Positions 33,477-45,097 are shown, numbered from the stretch's first letter. The stretch is 64,000 nt of DNA from Crambe crambe (GCA_963924555.1 OZ004587.1:1302001-1366000); one strand, 5' to 3'. Numbers and translations: made by a program. The notes: generated from the sequence alone by a model not told the origin.

Positions 33477-35024
33477 ATGGATCACATGATGAAAAAGAAG
33501 ACGAAAGCATTTTAACCCCTGAAACATGTTATCTTCACCAAGAAAAAGTTGGAAAATTAGCCTGCCGTGTTGAGCAGTCTTCACTAAGACAAGGTGCATT
33601 TAACTGGCCTCCTAAACAAAGCTATTTAGCACGTATAAAGGAAAAAACAGAAGACATAGAATGGAAATTCATCAAATTACGTGATAATTTTTTGGAAACT
33701 TTATCAACAACAACTAATAAGAAGAATTTTTACCGTCGATGTCACATGATCTTGGATATACTTTCAATCGATCCTAAGACTAAGGATGAAATAAAAGCAA
33801 GTAACAATGTGGAGAAGCTTTTGGATAAGATTTGTGAACATCAGTCTTTCATGAATTTTGGCATTCTTGTAAAGAGACTCATTCCAGAGCTTGGATCCGA
33901 AGAAGATAATAGAAATGCGAATAATTACATCAAGTTCTTTGAAGAGCATGTAAATTGCAGAGTAATTGATTGCAGCAAGATGTATCCGTCAGTTCTTTCT
34001 AATCATTTTAAAATTGCTTTTATTATAAATGAAAATCAAAATCAGTACAAAATTGGTAACCTGTTTACTTTCAGACTACATCTGAGCAAATACATCGGAA
34101 TTGATGACACTAAAATATTATTAGTTGGATGTGAAGGAGGAAGTGTTATAGTTCATGTTCAAATTCCTTATTCTTTTTTGAAAATGTTACTGTGTCGACC
34201 TCTTTATCCAAAGAAACTAGAAGCTTTTAAAGATACTTCTGTACGATCTTACTGTTTTAAAGACCATGAAAAAGATCATGAAGTGGTATTAAAGCATTGG
34301 AAAACGCTCAAAAATGTCTCATTACCTCCAACAGAATCATCTCCAGTACATGAGAAACAAGGTAAGATTATAAAATCTGCTCATCATCAGGGTGAAGAGT
34401 GTATGGCTCTTGTGTATCCAAATCAGTTTTCTGAAGAATTTGAGGTTGATTTCAAATACATTGAATATCTGGAAGTTTTGATTCGTGATCACAAAGAAGT
34501 ACCATCTATTAAAGGGTTGTATTATCCACCAGAAGAGGGAGGACTGAAAAAATATCCTGTGGTAATTATTGAGAAGTTAAAATTTCTTGAAGAAATCACT
34601 TTTCACACTCATTATGATGAATTAAGTATTGATCTACTTCAGATATCTCTCCTTTCGAATATTGCAAGTGCTGCAAAGAGATTTGAAAAGCTTAACCACA
34701 AGGTAAAGGTGTCCACTGACCACATATTAATTGTAGAGGATGATGCTGAATACAAAGCAAAATTCATTCCTGTTTACGGTCACTCGTTCACTGATGAAAT
34801 ACCCAGCAATCAATATAGCATATCAGAATCACTACCACATGATGACTTACTGTGGTTGAAGAAAATAATTCATATTGTGTCTCATGGTGGTAGTACTTCC
34901 CATGTTGAAATTCCTGACAAACATTTTCTGAAAAACATGATTGAACAAAAGTGGCTTTCTGAAGACACACAGTTCAGGCCTCATACTTATTCAGAATTAG
35001 CTGATGAACTCCAACATTTACTAG
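33477..35024 (+). CDS. Death-Roco protein: N-terminal region and pseudokinase exon
   Basis: A 516-codon exon between CTCCAG and GTAAGT (phase 1). An in-frame ATG at 33,440 could be a start if the upstream exons belong to another gene; I prefer the acceptor because the truncated copy at 31,666 conserves it. The first about 60 residues are acidic and polar. About 60-170 is a helical, death-fold-like block (RRCHMILDILSIDPKTKDEI, CEHQSFMNFGILVKRLIPEL) that recalls the C-terminal exon at 44,490. About 200-250 has a strand pattern (LLVGCEGGSVIVHVQIPYSF). About 330-516 is laid out like a protein kinase (VPSIKGLYYP, VVIIEKL, STDHILIV) and ends FRPHTYSELADELQHLL, a kinase subdomain XI look-alike. HRD and DFG are not visible, hence pseudokinase. 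Confidence 0.75.
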
Positions 35025-35176
35025 GTAAGTAACCATTTCGTAGTTAAAAGGAAACTATAATCGTTGGGAATTTTACTATGTGCACTATACTTAAATCATC
35101 ATCCATCCATAATTGCCACCCCAAACTTAGTAATATTACTATGACCATTATTAATAATTATTGTGCTATTGTGTAG

Positions 35177-37057
35177 AAACAGAAAAGACATGGATTGGCA
35201 TGATAAAGATTTCTGCAGATGGTGATCTTGTAGAGGATGAAGTTCAAATTCATGTCATACTGATAGGCCACACTGGAGTTGGCAAAACAAGTCTCCGAAA
35301 GAATCTCAAAGACGAACCTATAGATGACAATGAGACTCCCACAATAGTCATGCAACCCGAGTTTCTCTATCGGGAATCAATGGCAGCTGTTACTGGAAGT
35401 GCCTTCAAGCCATTACTGGATCTACCCAGTGACTGTCAAAGTAAAGTTTTTCTCACCATGTGGGACACTGGAGGTCAACCGATATTCCAAGATCTACTCC
35501 CTTGCTTTGTACGACTAAAATGCATGTATGGAATAGTGTTCCGTTTGAGTGACTTGGAAAACTTTGACAATAAGCCAGAAATCCGACGATGTAAATCTTT
35601 CCTGGAACCATCTTCATCTCCTTTCACTAACCGAGACATCATGTATCGCAACTTATCTTTTGTCCAAGCCTTCTCATCCAGTGCGGAAAAGAAAATGGAG
35701 AACTTACCACCACAAGTGAAATCTAGAGATTCCCAGAAAGTTTCAACTGCAGCAGTTGTGGTTGGGACATGCAAAGATCAGGCAGTTCTTTCTGGGGGTC
35801 ATTCACTACAAGACAAAAAGGATGCTTTAGATAAAGCCATTGGAAAATTTGCAAAGAAGTACAGAAATGATTTGTCACTCTATACTGTACTAGAACAAGG
35901 TGAGTCTTACATTCATGAGGTGGACAACACCAAGTCAGGTAAGAAACTTGACAGAAAAGTTGATTCAGGAATTGAGTCCCTTCGGAACACCATATCATCA
36001 TGTGCTAAGGACTCAAGATCTGAAATCCCTCGCTCATGGCAAGCATTCAAACTGGTACTTCAACGAATGTGTTACACTGAGTATATCAATATTGGCATTA
36101 TTCCCTTGGATGAAGCCATTTCCATCGGAAAGAATAAGTGCTGTGTTGATGAACCTAAAGCTGCCCTCATGTATTTCCATGAGCTAGGAGTCTTCATGTG
36201 GCACCATTTGTCAGAGCGAAGGATGATGAGAAAATTTGTCGTCATTGATCCTAGAGCCTTGCTGCAAGTCCTTGGAACACTCTTTTGCTATGATCCCAGA
36301 TCTCTCAAACCAGAATGGAGCAAGTTTACCAAGAAGGGAATCATACCTATGAGCTTTTACAGGTACCTTCTTGACAGGAAACCATCAAAACTAGACGACC
36401 AGTGGTTCATGGAATTCCTAGAAGAGCATCATTTGAGCATGAAAGTGAATTTTCCCGGAGAAGAGATTTGCTACTTCATTCCTTCAATACTGCCAATAAA
36501 GGAGGAATATGGAAGTGCATTGGAGCAGTTGAATGGAGACGTATCTCCTCTCTACATAGTTCCAGAATCTGGATACATTGCCACTGGTGTTTTCACAAGA
36601 TTGTTGACTGCATTGGCTGGAGTTACTTATGGGAACACAAGATGGAGGATTCCTCTGAATTACAGCAAAGAGTGTATTGAATCCTGCAGAAATCAGTTTG
36701 AGTTTATAATCAATGATTGCATGCATGTGATATTATCAGAATTCTCCCACCATATTAGAGTTGACTGTGTTTCTTACGACAATGCTAACTCGAGTGAAGA
36801 TATCTACTATCATATTTTGTCCACATTAAATGTTCAGCTCCAACGAATAGTTCCACGTTGGCTGGAAAAGAGAGAATTCGATATAACCTTAGCCTGCAAG
36901 AATGAAAGCTGCTCATCAACCGCTGAACATTTCTACTTGATAAAAAAGTTAACTTTGGAATCAGATGTATGTGAGTGCAGTAATGGACTGTCAAATGAAC
37001 TCAAAAAGTCGGAACTGGTTTGGTTCAGAAGTGAAACAGTTTCTGAAATGTCTAATG
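35177..37057 (+). CDS. Death-Roco protein: Roc GTPase and COR exon
   Basis: A 627-codon exon. The Roc domain carries the P-loop GHTGVGKTSL (35,268 onward), the G3 motif DTGGQ (35,464-35,478) and a G4-like GTCKD (35,764-35,778). The tryptophan before DTGGQ and the insert between G3 and G4 fit Roco proteins. The region from SWQAFKLVLQRM through the CxxDEPKAALMYFHELGVFMWHH-like helices, FVVIDPRALLQVLGTLF and EEICYFIPSILP is the COR dimerisation module. Roc-COR acts as a GTP-controlled dimer switch. No LRRs are seen. All nucleotide-binding residues look intact, so GTP binding is expected. The exon ends at a donor GTGAGT. Confidence 0.9.
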
Positions 37058-37159
37058 GTGAGTTCTTGCCAATATTATTTGCATGGCTACACTCTTTCTA
37101 TATATTTATTAGCTGCATTTATACATTTATATATTTTACTGTTATTTTCCCTCCCACAG

Positions 37160-39046
37160 ATGAAGCTGCTGCTCTATTTGACACAGCAATAAAGAGTGGA
37201 TTTCTTAATCTGAGAGTTGCCACAGTCCTCTTTTTTGGAGTGTCTGGTTCTGGAATTGCCACTGCTAAACACATAGCCCTTCAAGAACATGTCCCCACAA
37301 CTCCGAAAACAACCTCATTGGTTGAGCACGAAATATATTTTCGAGCAGCAAATCAGGAAGCTTCCATATTCAAGAAATTTGAAACAAATCACCATGATGA
37401 AATTTTAGTATTTACAATGTCATCTGAAGACTCTGAAGCCAATTTTAAGGACTCAGCATCACTAGTGTTCACATCAACACCAGGAGTTGGACCAAAACCT
37501 TCACCTTCACCTGAAACATCATCCCTGTCATTACATTCACCCAAACTAGTAGATGATGAATCAGCAGAGGAAAAACATACAAATTCTTCTGAGCCTATAA
37601 AAAATGTCCTGGCTACCGTAAAACATGAAGAGGAAATAATACCTGAATCAGATCTGATTCAAAAGAGTTTTAATCTTGAACAATCCCTTAATGACACCAA
37701 ACAGTTTATGTCACAATACAAAAACAAAGGGAAAATGGAGTTGCTCCATGTCATTGATTGCGGGCCTGATTTCATCAAACTCCAGGAGATTTTGGAACTG
37801 TTTATCAAGAATGTGACTTTACATGCTTTCGTTACTAATTTATCAAAAGGATTAAATCAAAGTGAATTGAATAGTTTGTTACAAGCTAAAACACAGTGTT
37901 CTAACTTGCAAATTGTTGGAACCTGTGAAATGGCAGATGCTGAGAGTGCATCTAAAAAAGCTTTTCTGCAGCAAATGCTTGGGGATCTTCAAAGCATATT
38001 TCAACTTAAGTGTAAATCACCCCAAAGAAAGGACTATGATATCGGTTCCAGCATTATCGAAAGAGCCCTATCAGCATCTGCATTCAAGAAATTACCATTT
38101 TCATGGTACACATTTGGTTTCAAATTGAGAGAATGTGTTGCCTCCACAAATTTGAGCATTATGAGTGTTTCAGAGCATTGTATGAAAATAGGCAAGGAGT
38201 TGAATATGGACAGACCAACAGTTGAAGCAGCACTGGAACACTTGACAGAACACAACATGATCCTTTACTTCAAAGATATTCTACCCAATATCGCTTTTTC
38301 AGGAATTTCAATATTTTCGAAGATATTTTCTTCTCTGTATAATCGAATGAATTCAAGCAAAAGTTCAATAGGCTGGCAGTCATCAATCATCAACAGGGAA
38401 GACTTCCATTATCTACTTGGATTCTACACTAACAAGTCAGAATTCATATCTGAAGATGATTTCTTGCTATTATTCAGAGAGCTGATGATACTAGCTCCTT
38501 ATGATGGTGATTCCAAGTATGTCATACCTTTCCTGCTCCAACCTTTAGATGAAGCTGAGCAACAGCAGGTTAGCAAGGCTATTGACTCGAAACTTAATCC
38601 TGCAATTATAAAGTGCCCCACTGCTGGAAATCAGTTCTTTTCCATGATGATGTCATGTCTCTCGAAGCAGTCTTGGATCATAGCTAAAGATCAGTCTGGA
38701 AATCCTGTGCGTTTGTACAAAAATTGTGCAACATTTAGAGCCACTGAACTCAATTGTGTTGTAACCATCTCCTTCATATCACCATATATTGAAGTTTATG
38801 TGAAGTCAGACAATGAGAGAAAACCTGCTAATTACCACCTGATTGCTTCCATCATTCTTCAATGCCTAGAGAAGATAAAGCTCATTAATGGCCATATCTT
38901 TGATTCTAATATCAGATTCTACTGCAATTGTAGGAAAACAAGTGAAAAGCACACATGTTCCTTCCACAAAGAAAGTGGGTACACATCTATGGAGTGTGAA
39001 AGAAATTCTATCTTCTCCCCAGATTCTAGTCAGTTGAAATGGCTAG
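37160..39046 (+). CDS. Death-Roco protein: second Roc-like module with degenerate P-loop
   Basis: A 629-codon exon after a 102-base intron that happens to stay open. It starts with NLRVATVLFFGVSGSGIATA, a P-loop shape (37,237-37,263) in which the invariant Lys is replaced by Ile; no DxxG follows. A low-complexity linker (Ser/Pro/Glu-rich, about 37,430-37,640) is followed by a Rossmann-like stretch (MELLHVIDCGPDFIKLQEIL, LQIVGTCEMADAES) and a COR-like helical part (SWYTFGFKLRECVAS, VEAALEHLTEHNMILYF, YVIPFLLQPL). The end is Cys/His-rich (FYCNCRKTSEKHTCSFHKE). Probably a structural partner of the active Roc. The donor is at 39,047. Confidence 0.8.
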
Positions 39047-39158
39047 GTAGGTTTATTATTCTTAGCCATACAATGCATACAATGTCTACAAATATAGAAA
39101 ATTAGTTCCTTTAATCATTGTAAAAGCTGTTAAGTGAATGATTTTCTTCATTATATAG

Positions 39159-39395
39159 GTGGTGAAAAATACCGAGAACCCCTGACAGTCTCAAATGCTG
39201 CTAATATGTTACTTCGATTGTCTAACAAGTGGATTGTGGTGGCATCTTCACTAGGTCTACCCAGTTCAGCCATCGATGTCATCAATGTGTCTTCCCGAAG
39301 AGACAATCAAGTTGCCTTGAGGAAAGTTATGGAGTGGTGGTTTATGAATACTGCCAATCCTGAATGGAATCAAATACATCAAGTTTTGAATCAAG
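39159..39395 (+). CDS. Death-fold exon 1 of the Roco C-terminus
   Basis: 79 codons, phase 1 on both sides. LTVSNAANMLLRLSNKWIVV, ASSLGLPSSAIDVIN, ALRKVMEWWFMNTANPEWNQ: helix pattern of a Death domain (W...LG...I...WW....W). It is followed by a 3.7-kb intron filled with repeats. Confidence 0.75.
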
Positions 39396-40002
39396 GTATG
39401 CCATTAATTTTATTAATCCCCTTATCAAGTACAGCCTCTTATTATGTGGGGATTTCCCCTTATTTCTGCACAGTATCTCTTACGTCCTCCGTAATTGAAG
39501 AGATTAAAATTGGGGCACATAGGATGTTAATAAGTTCAGGGTAAGGTAGCTGACTTCAACTCGAGAGCTTGCCTACTTCAAAGCCTTCCCATTTCCTGAA
39601 ATTAGGCAGGAAGTTAGATAACATACTGTAAAAGTTAGGCACTCGAGCATTACTTACCATTCAAAGTTTAAACGCTGTCCTTATAGCTAATAGCCTTATC
39701 TTAGAGCTGATTTCTGTTCTGATCTCAGAAGAAATGGCTTTAAGTTTTGTTTGAACTTCGAAAGTGATGATCAAGAGTCATGGCAACTTTGTTGTTTACG
39801 CATGTGTGTTATGTTTAATGGCTTCTCCATACAGTCTACTGTACTAAGAAAGTTTTTTTTTTCTGAGTGACTTAGAGGCTAAACTGATGGGACATGGACC
39901 TGGTCTGAGTAATGGCCCAAGATTATGCACCATTGTTATGATGATGATGTGCTTTATTGTTCTTCTGTTATGAATTTTTCAGCCTCTAGAATTTTCCAAT
40001 GT

Positions 40003-40985
40003 GTATCAGAGAGAGTGGTAGCACTCTCTATGTAGGGATGACTCGGACGGCCACGTGCGCCACCTATAGACTAATACAAAAGTGAAATTCTAGTTCCCTC
40101 ACTTAGACCTAACAAAAGCTACTGTGAATGATTATCCAGCCTACTAGAGCCTACTACAATGTGCAGACCAAGTTTCAGGACCAGGGAGCTTACCGTTTCA
40201 GAAATACGGCAAACAGGTAAATCACTGGATTCTTCTTCTTCTCTATTATTATTATCAGAGAGAGCAGTAGCACTCTCTATCGGACGGCCGCATGCGCCAC
40301 CTATAGACTAATACAAAAGTGAAATTCTAGTTCCCTCACTTAGACCTAACAAAAGCTACTGTGAATGATTATCCAGCCTACTAGAGCCTACTACAATGTG
40401 CAGACCAAGTTTCAGGACCAGGGAGCTTACCGTTTCAGAAATACGGCAAGCAGGTAAATCGCTGGATTCTTCTTCTTCTAATTATTATTATCAGAGAGAG
40501 CGGTAGCACTCTCTATGTAGGGATGACTCAGACGGCTGCGTGCGCCACCTATAGACTAATACAGAAGTGAAATTCTAGTTCCCTCACTTAGACCTAACAA
40601 AAGCTACTGTGAATGATTATCCAGCCTACTAGAGCCTACTACAATGTGCAGACCAAGTTTCAGGACCAGGGAGCTTATCGTTTCAGAAATACGTCAAGCA
40701 GGTAAATCGCTGGATTCTTCTTCTTCCTCTATTATTATTATCAGAGAGTGTGGTAGCACTCTATATGTAGGGATGACTCGGACGGCCGTGTGCGCCGCCT
40801 ATAGACTAATACAAAAGTGAAATTTTAGTTCCCCCACTTAGACCTAACAAAAGTTACTGTGAATGATTATCCAGCCTACTAGAGCCTATTACAATGTGCA
40901 GACCAAGTTTCAGAACCGGAGAGCTTACCGTTTCAGAAATACGGCAAGCAGGTAAACCGCTGAATTCTTCTTCTATATTCTTCTT
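40003..40985 (+). repeat. Tandem array of four units of about 245 bp
   Basis: Each unit starts ATCAGAGAG(A/T)G(T/C)GGTAGCACTCT-like and contains GCCACCTATAGACTAATAC and CCAGCCTACTAGAGCCTACT. A single unit occurs at 11,113. It forms the head of the long repeat element that continues to 42,480. 39,400-40,000 before it shows nothing coding. Confidence 0.95.
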
Positions 40986-41019
40986 TTTAGACAACCATAT
41001 CTCTCGAATCGCTCAAGCT

Positions 41020-41752
41020 ACAGGTATGATTTCTGGATAAATCCACTCCAAATTCTACCAACTACGATCTTTTCTACTCGTTGATCCTCAAAAGAGTCGA
41101 TGAAAAAGGAGACACTACGGAGCACAGCATGCACTCGACTAATTCAATTAGGAAGCCATCTTTTCTATAATACGCATGCGCATGTATTTGATATCCAATT
41201 ATTCGAAATTATAATATTACTCAGCTGTCTGTCTCTAGCTAGCTACCTGTACATAATTTAGTATAGATTATCTATGCTCTTGATAGATTACTGTATTGAC
41301 TCGGGGATTTAGATTCACCACGGTATACTCTATTTCAGCATCTTCGACCTCCAAGTATAGCCAACACCTTGACTCGTTGATAAATAATGATTGGCTGCTA
41401 TTGGAGAACTGTTCTTCTTTCATCTGTCCCTACATACACATAGAAGAATGAACTCTATACATAGCTAAAACCATAAAAGAGAGGGAAAAAAGACCAGGAA
41501 CAAGTAAGGGAAAAAGCATTTCGTGAAATGAAAAAAGATGTAGGGATGACCACTGCTCAAAAAAGTAAGGAAACAAGAAGGATGGAATCTTTCTTCTGTA
41601 TATCTGTATATCTGTATAGTGTGGTAATGTACGTATATGTAGGGATTGTTGGCTGGATATACAGAAGAAAGATTCCATCCTTCTTGTTTCCTTACTTTTT
41701 TGAGCAGTGGTCATCCCTACATCTTTTTTCATTTCACGAAATGCTTTTTCCC

Positions 41753-41797
<45 letters not shown>

Positions 41798-42480
41798 TTA
41801 TCTCACAAACCACTCAAGCTACAGCTATGATTTCTGGATAAATCCACTCCAAATTCTACCAACTACGATCTTTTTTACTCATTGATCCTCGAAAGAGTTG
41901 ATAAAAAAGGAGACACTACAGTCGACTAATTCAATTAGTGGAAGCCATCTTTTCTATAATATGTACGCATACGCATGTATTTGATATTGAAAATATAATA
42001 TTACTCAGCTGTCTAGCTAGCTAGCTCTAGCTCTAGATATTGATCATACACTACTGTATCAACTCAGGGATTTTAGATTCACCAATCCATCTACCGGTAG
42101 ACTCTATTTCAGCATCTTCGACCTTCAAGTATAGCTCAACAATAACACAACACCTTGACTCGTTGATAAATAACGATTGGGCTGCTATGCTATTGGAGAA
42201 CTGTTCTTCTTTCATCTGTCCCTGCATACACATAGAAAAATGAATAGCTAAAACCATCTTTGTTCTGTATATCAGCCAACAATCCCTACATATATGTCGG
42301 GTAGCTTCAGATTATAGTGTAGTAATGTTAGAGATCATTGGCTGGAAAGATCCCATTCCATCCCTTACTTTTTTGAGCAGTGGTCATCCCTACATCTTTT
42401 TTCATTTCACAAAATGCTTTTTCCCTTATGAAATACAGGGTAAGCAGTCATAGCACTGTTCTCCAAGGAAATCTAACTTC
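41020..42480 (+). mobile_element. Long repeat element, two more copies of its body
   Basis: 41,020-41,760 and 41,810-42,430 share TTTCTGGATAAATCCACTCC, the GATAAATAA(C/T)GATTGG region and hairpin arms (TTTTTTGAGCAGTGGTCATC). The second copy has only half the hairpin. 42,560-43,030 resembles 22,950-23,880, another diverged duplicate. Confidence 0.8.
41755..41797. repeat. (ATT)n microsatellite
   Basis: About 14 ATT units at the boundary between the two repeat copies. Confidence 0.95.
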
Positions 42481-43136
42481 ATTATTTTAGTCCTATGGAG
42501 GGTCATAATTATGTCATCCCTACATAGAGAGCGCTACCGTGCTCTCTGATAAGGCTTAAAATTACTACCATTTGACAGCAAGCGAGCTAGCAAGCAATTA
42601 GTGCTTCAACTCTTTAGAAGATTTTGTTGTTGTAACGAAGCCCTCTACAATAGCAATGTGCAGCATTTGATAGTGAGCAAGTGAGCAATTAAAGTAGCTA
42701 ATAGGCTCCAGTGCTTGATATTGTTGTCAGAGACAGGAATCATGTAAGTTGTGGTTCCAACTAGGAAGCTCCATGCATAGAAAGCTGTATGCTTAACACA
42801 AGCACTTAGATAAGCCAAGTGCCTACAGTCCACTTAGATAAACCTACAAAAGGCTGTAGAAAACACTATTATACTGTAATTGGAGCATGTGCATTATGCA
42901 TGCACATGCAGCGCTCTACTAATTTGGGACACATATGTACCATACATACCTTGGGGCATTTCAGAGTGTAGACCTAGATACGTATAATTATAATTTCAAT
43001 GAGTCATGACCTGAGAGTCAGCTTATGAAGCTTAAGACAATTTATATCTTGCCTAACTGTGTTAGCACACAGACCCATTTAACTTTTCATTGAAATTTAA
43101 TTTTGAGTTGGAAACTAGCTGGTTATCTTTCTATAG

Positions 43137-43496
43137 GTAATATCGATGTGGAAGGATTACCAGACCTGAAGAAGATGTGTATCCGTGAGAGTGACTTCTC
43201 AATTCTGGATTCTCTTGTGGAGGTGACCAACTGGAGAGATTTGGGAGTGCAGCTTGGACTGAAACCAGCAAGACTTAAAGCACTGGAAGAATACCCAGAG
43301 GATCAACGGAAAGTGAAGATGATTCTCCAATGGTTGAAGGCAGATCCAGATGCAAGCTGGGAGAAGCTGCAGGCAGCGCTGGAGAAACAATCTCTGTGTG
43401 AGAATAGAGCTGCCAAGGGTATTGCTGAAAGAAGACAAGGAGGATTTTCTACTGACAGTGTTATTTCATTTCAGTCAAGGAGAACAGCCATTTCAG
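43137..43496 (+). CDS. Death-domain exon 2 (tandem duplicate a)
   Basis: 120 codons, phase 1 on both sides. Classic Death-fold pattern: FSILDSLVEVTNWRDLGVQL, GLKPARLKALEEYPEDQRK, MILQWLKADPDASWEKLQAA. The tail (ENRAAKGIAERRQGG) ends before GTGCAT. Almost identical to the next exon. Confidence 0.85.
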
Positions 43497-43658
43497 GTGC
43501 ATGATTGCTATTATATAATAACAATATAATAGCTGTACTTAGAGAGTACTATTGTACTCTCTGATATCTTGCCTGTGTTAGCACACAAACCCATTTAACT
43601 TTTCATTGAAATTTAAATTCAAATGAAGGAAACTGTATACCTGGTTATCTTTCTATAG

Positions 43659-44027
43659 GTGATATCGATGTGGAAGGATTACCAGACCTGATGAAGATGT
43701 GTAGCCGTGAGAGTGACTTCTCAATTTTAAATATTCTGGATTCTCTTGCGGAGGTGACCAACTGGAGAGATTTGGGAGTGAAGCTTGGACTGAAACCAGC
43801 AAGACTTAAAGCACTGGAAGAATACCCAGAGGATCAACGGAAATTGAAGATGATTCTCCAATGGTTGAAGGCAGATCCAGATGCAAGCTGGGAGAAGCTG
43901 CAGGCTGTACTGGAGAAACCATCTCTGTGTGAGAATAGAGCTGCCAAGGGTATTGCTGAAAGAAGACAAGGAGGATTTTCTACTGACAGTGTTATTTCAT
44001 TTCAGTCAAGGAGAACAGCCATTTCAG
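43659..44027 (+). CDS. Death-domain exon 3 (tandem duplicate b)
   Basis: 123 codons, about 95% identical to the exon at 43,137. It has three extra codons (LNI before LDSLAEV) and a few substitutions. The intron sequences flanking both exons are also duplicated (GTTAGCACACA(G/A)ACCCATTT), so this is a recent local duplication. Either or both could be used without a frame change, giving isoforms with different Death-domain counts. Confidence 0.85.
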
Positions 44028-44086
44028 GTGCATGATTGCTATCGTATAATAACAATATAATAGCTGATGTGGTTATTATCATGCAG

Positions 44087-44425
44087 ATGACATTGAATTT
44101 AATGAAGCCAATGTCCGGAATGCAATTGCACATGTTGAAAATATTCAGCTGTTAGGAGAGCAGTTGAAGATTCCACCTAGCATATTGGTGGACATTGATA
44201 AGCTTCCACCAGATATGCAGAAGCATCATCTAGTTGAAGCACTATTCAGGGTGCATACAGACACTGATTGTGATTGGAAGATCCTGGAAGAAGCCATCAG
44301 ATTTGTTGACATCTATGAGTGGATCTCTTGGGATAAAAGATCTGAATCTCGCTTGGGTTCATTCCCAACAGAAGAATTTCCCATGAGCCCTCCTCAACCC
44401 TATAAAAGTGGCAACCATTCTATAG
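44087..44425 (+). CDS. Death-like exon 4
   Basis: 113 codons, phase 1. NEANVRNAIAHVENIQLLGE, LKIPPSILVDIDKLPPDMQ, EALFRVHTDTDCDWKILEEA: a diverged Death-fold layout. It is followed by a Pro/Ser-rich linker. Confidence 0.7.
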
Positions 44426-44489
44426 GTGTCCATTTCATCACTTTCAAGATAATACAATTATTTTTCATCTATATTCATTAATTTTATAG

Positions 44490-45097
44490 ATCAGGCAGAC
44501 CTTCTTGATCACAAAGTAGCAGAACGGAAAAATGATAAAATGATCCTGGAGAATTTCACAAAACTCAAGATGAAGATCATAAAAAATTTGACTGAAGCAA
44601 AACTCGATATGGGTGATTTCCATGATTTCATTCGGAGCTTGTTTGAAACAGGAGACAACATCCCAAAAGATTATACTGTGAAGCAGGTATTTAAAGAACT
44701 GGATAAGCTGAAGTGTTGGAATTTCTTGGACATAACTGGCCTTGAAAGTATCGTTGAAATGTTTGATGAAGATCATGAGGCTCAGAACATGAAATTGATC
44801 AAGGAATATAAGGAGATGTTAACTGGATATAAAGCAGTTACAAAGATTACAGACTTTATTCTTCAACATAAAAGCATGGAAGAGGCAGGCCAGGAGTACA
44901 GAAGTATAAAGGAAGATACAGAAAAGTATGATGAGAAATATCGCTCCAAATTATCGATCAAATTATTTGGTGGTGAAGCCCCTGTTAAGCTTTCCATGCT
45001 ATCACTTGAATATATTGAAAAACTCTGGAACTCACTCTGCATTGAATTCCACATGCCATCCCTTCCACGATTGCTGGACAGCATTGTAATTGGGTAG
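44490..45097 (+). CDS. C-terminal exon of the Death-Roco protein
   Basis: 202 codons then TAG. All-helical: KIIKNLTEAKLDMGDFHDFI, VKQVFKELDKLKCWNFLDIT, IVEMFDEDHEAQNMKLIKEY, then LSIKLFGGEAPVKLSMLSLE, YIEKLWNSLCIEFHMPSLP. The middle resembles the helical block of the 33,477 exon, suggesting a domain used at both ends. The domain family is not identified with certainty. 45,100-45,600 holds no gene or clear poly(A) signal. Confidence 0.8.

Noticed and set aside
37058-37159. Continuous reading through 37,058-37,159 as coding
   Set aside because: GTGAGT...CCCACAG borders, phase 1 on both sides, and a hydrophobic low-quality translation indicate an intron that merely lacks stops.
41430-41885. Overlapping ORFs on both strands with poly-Ile/Leu/Tyr runs
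   Set aside because: Created by the (ATT)n tract and a palindromic repeat.
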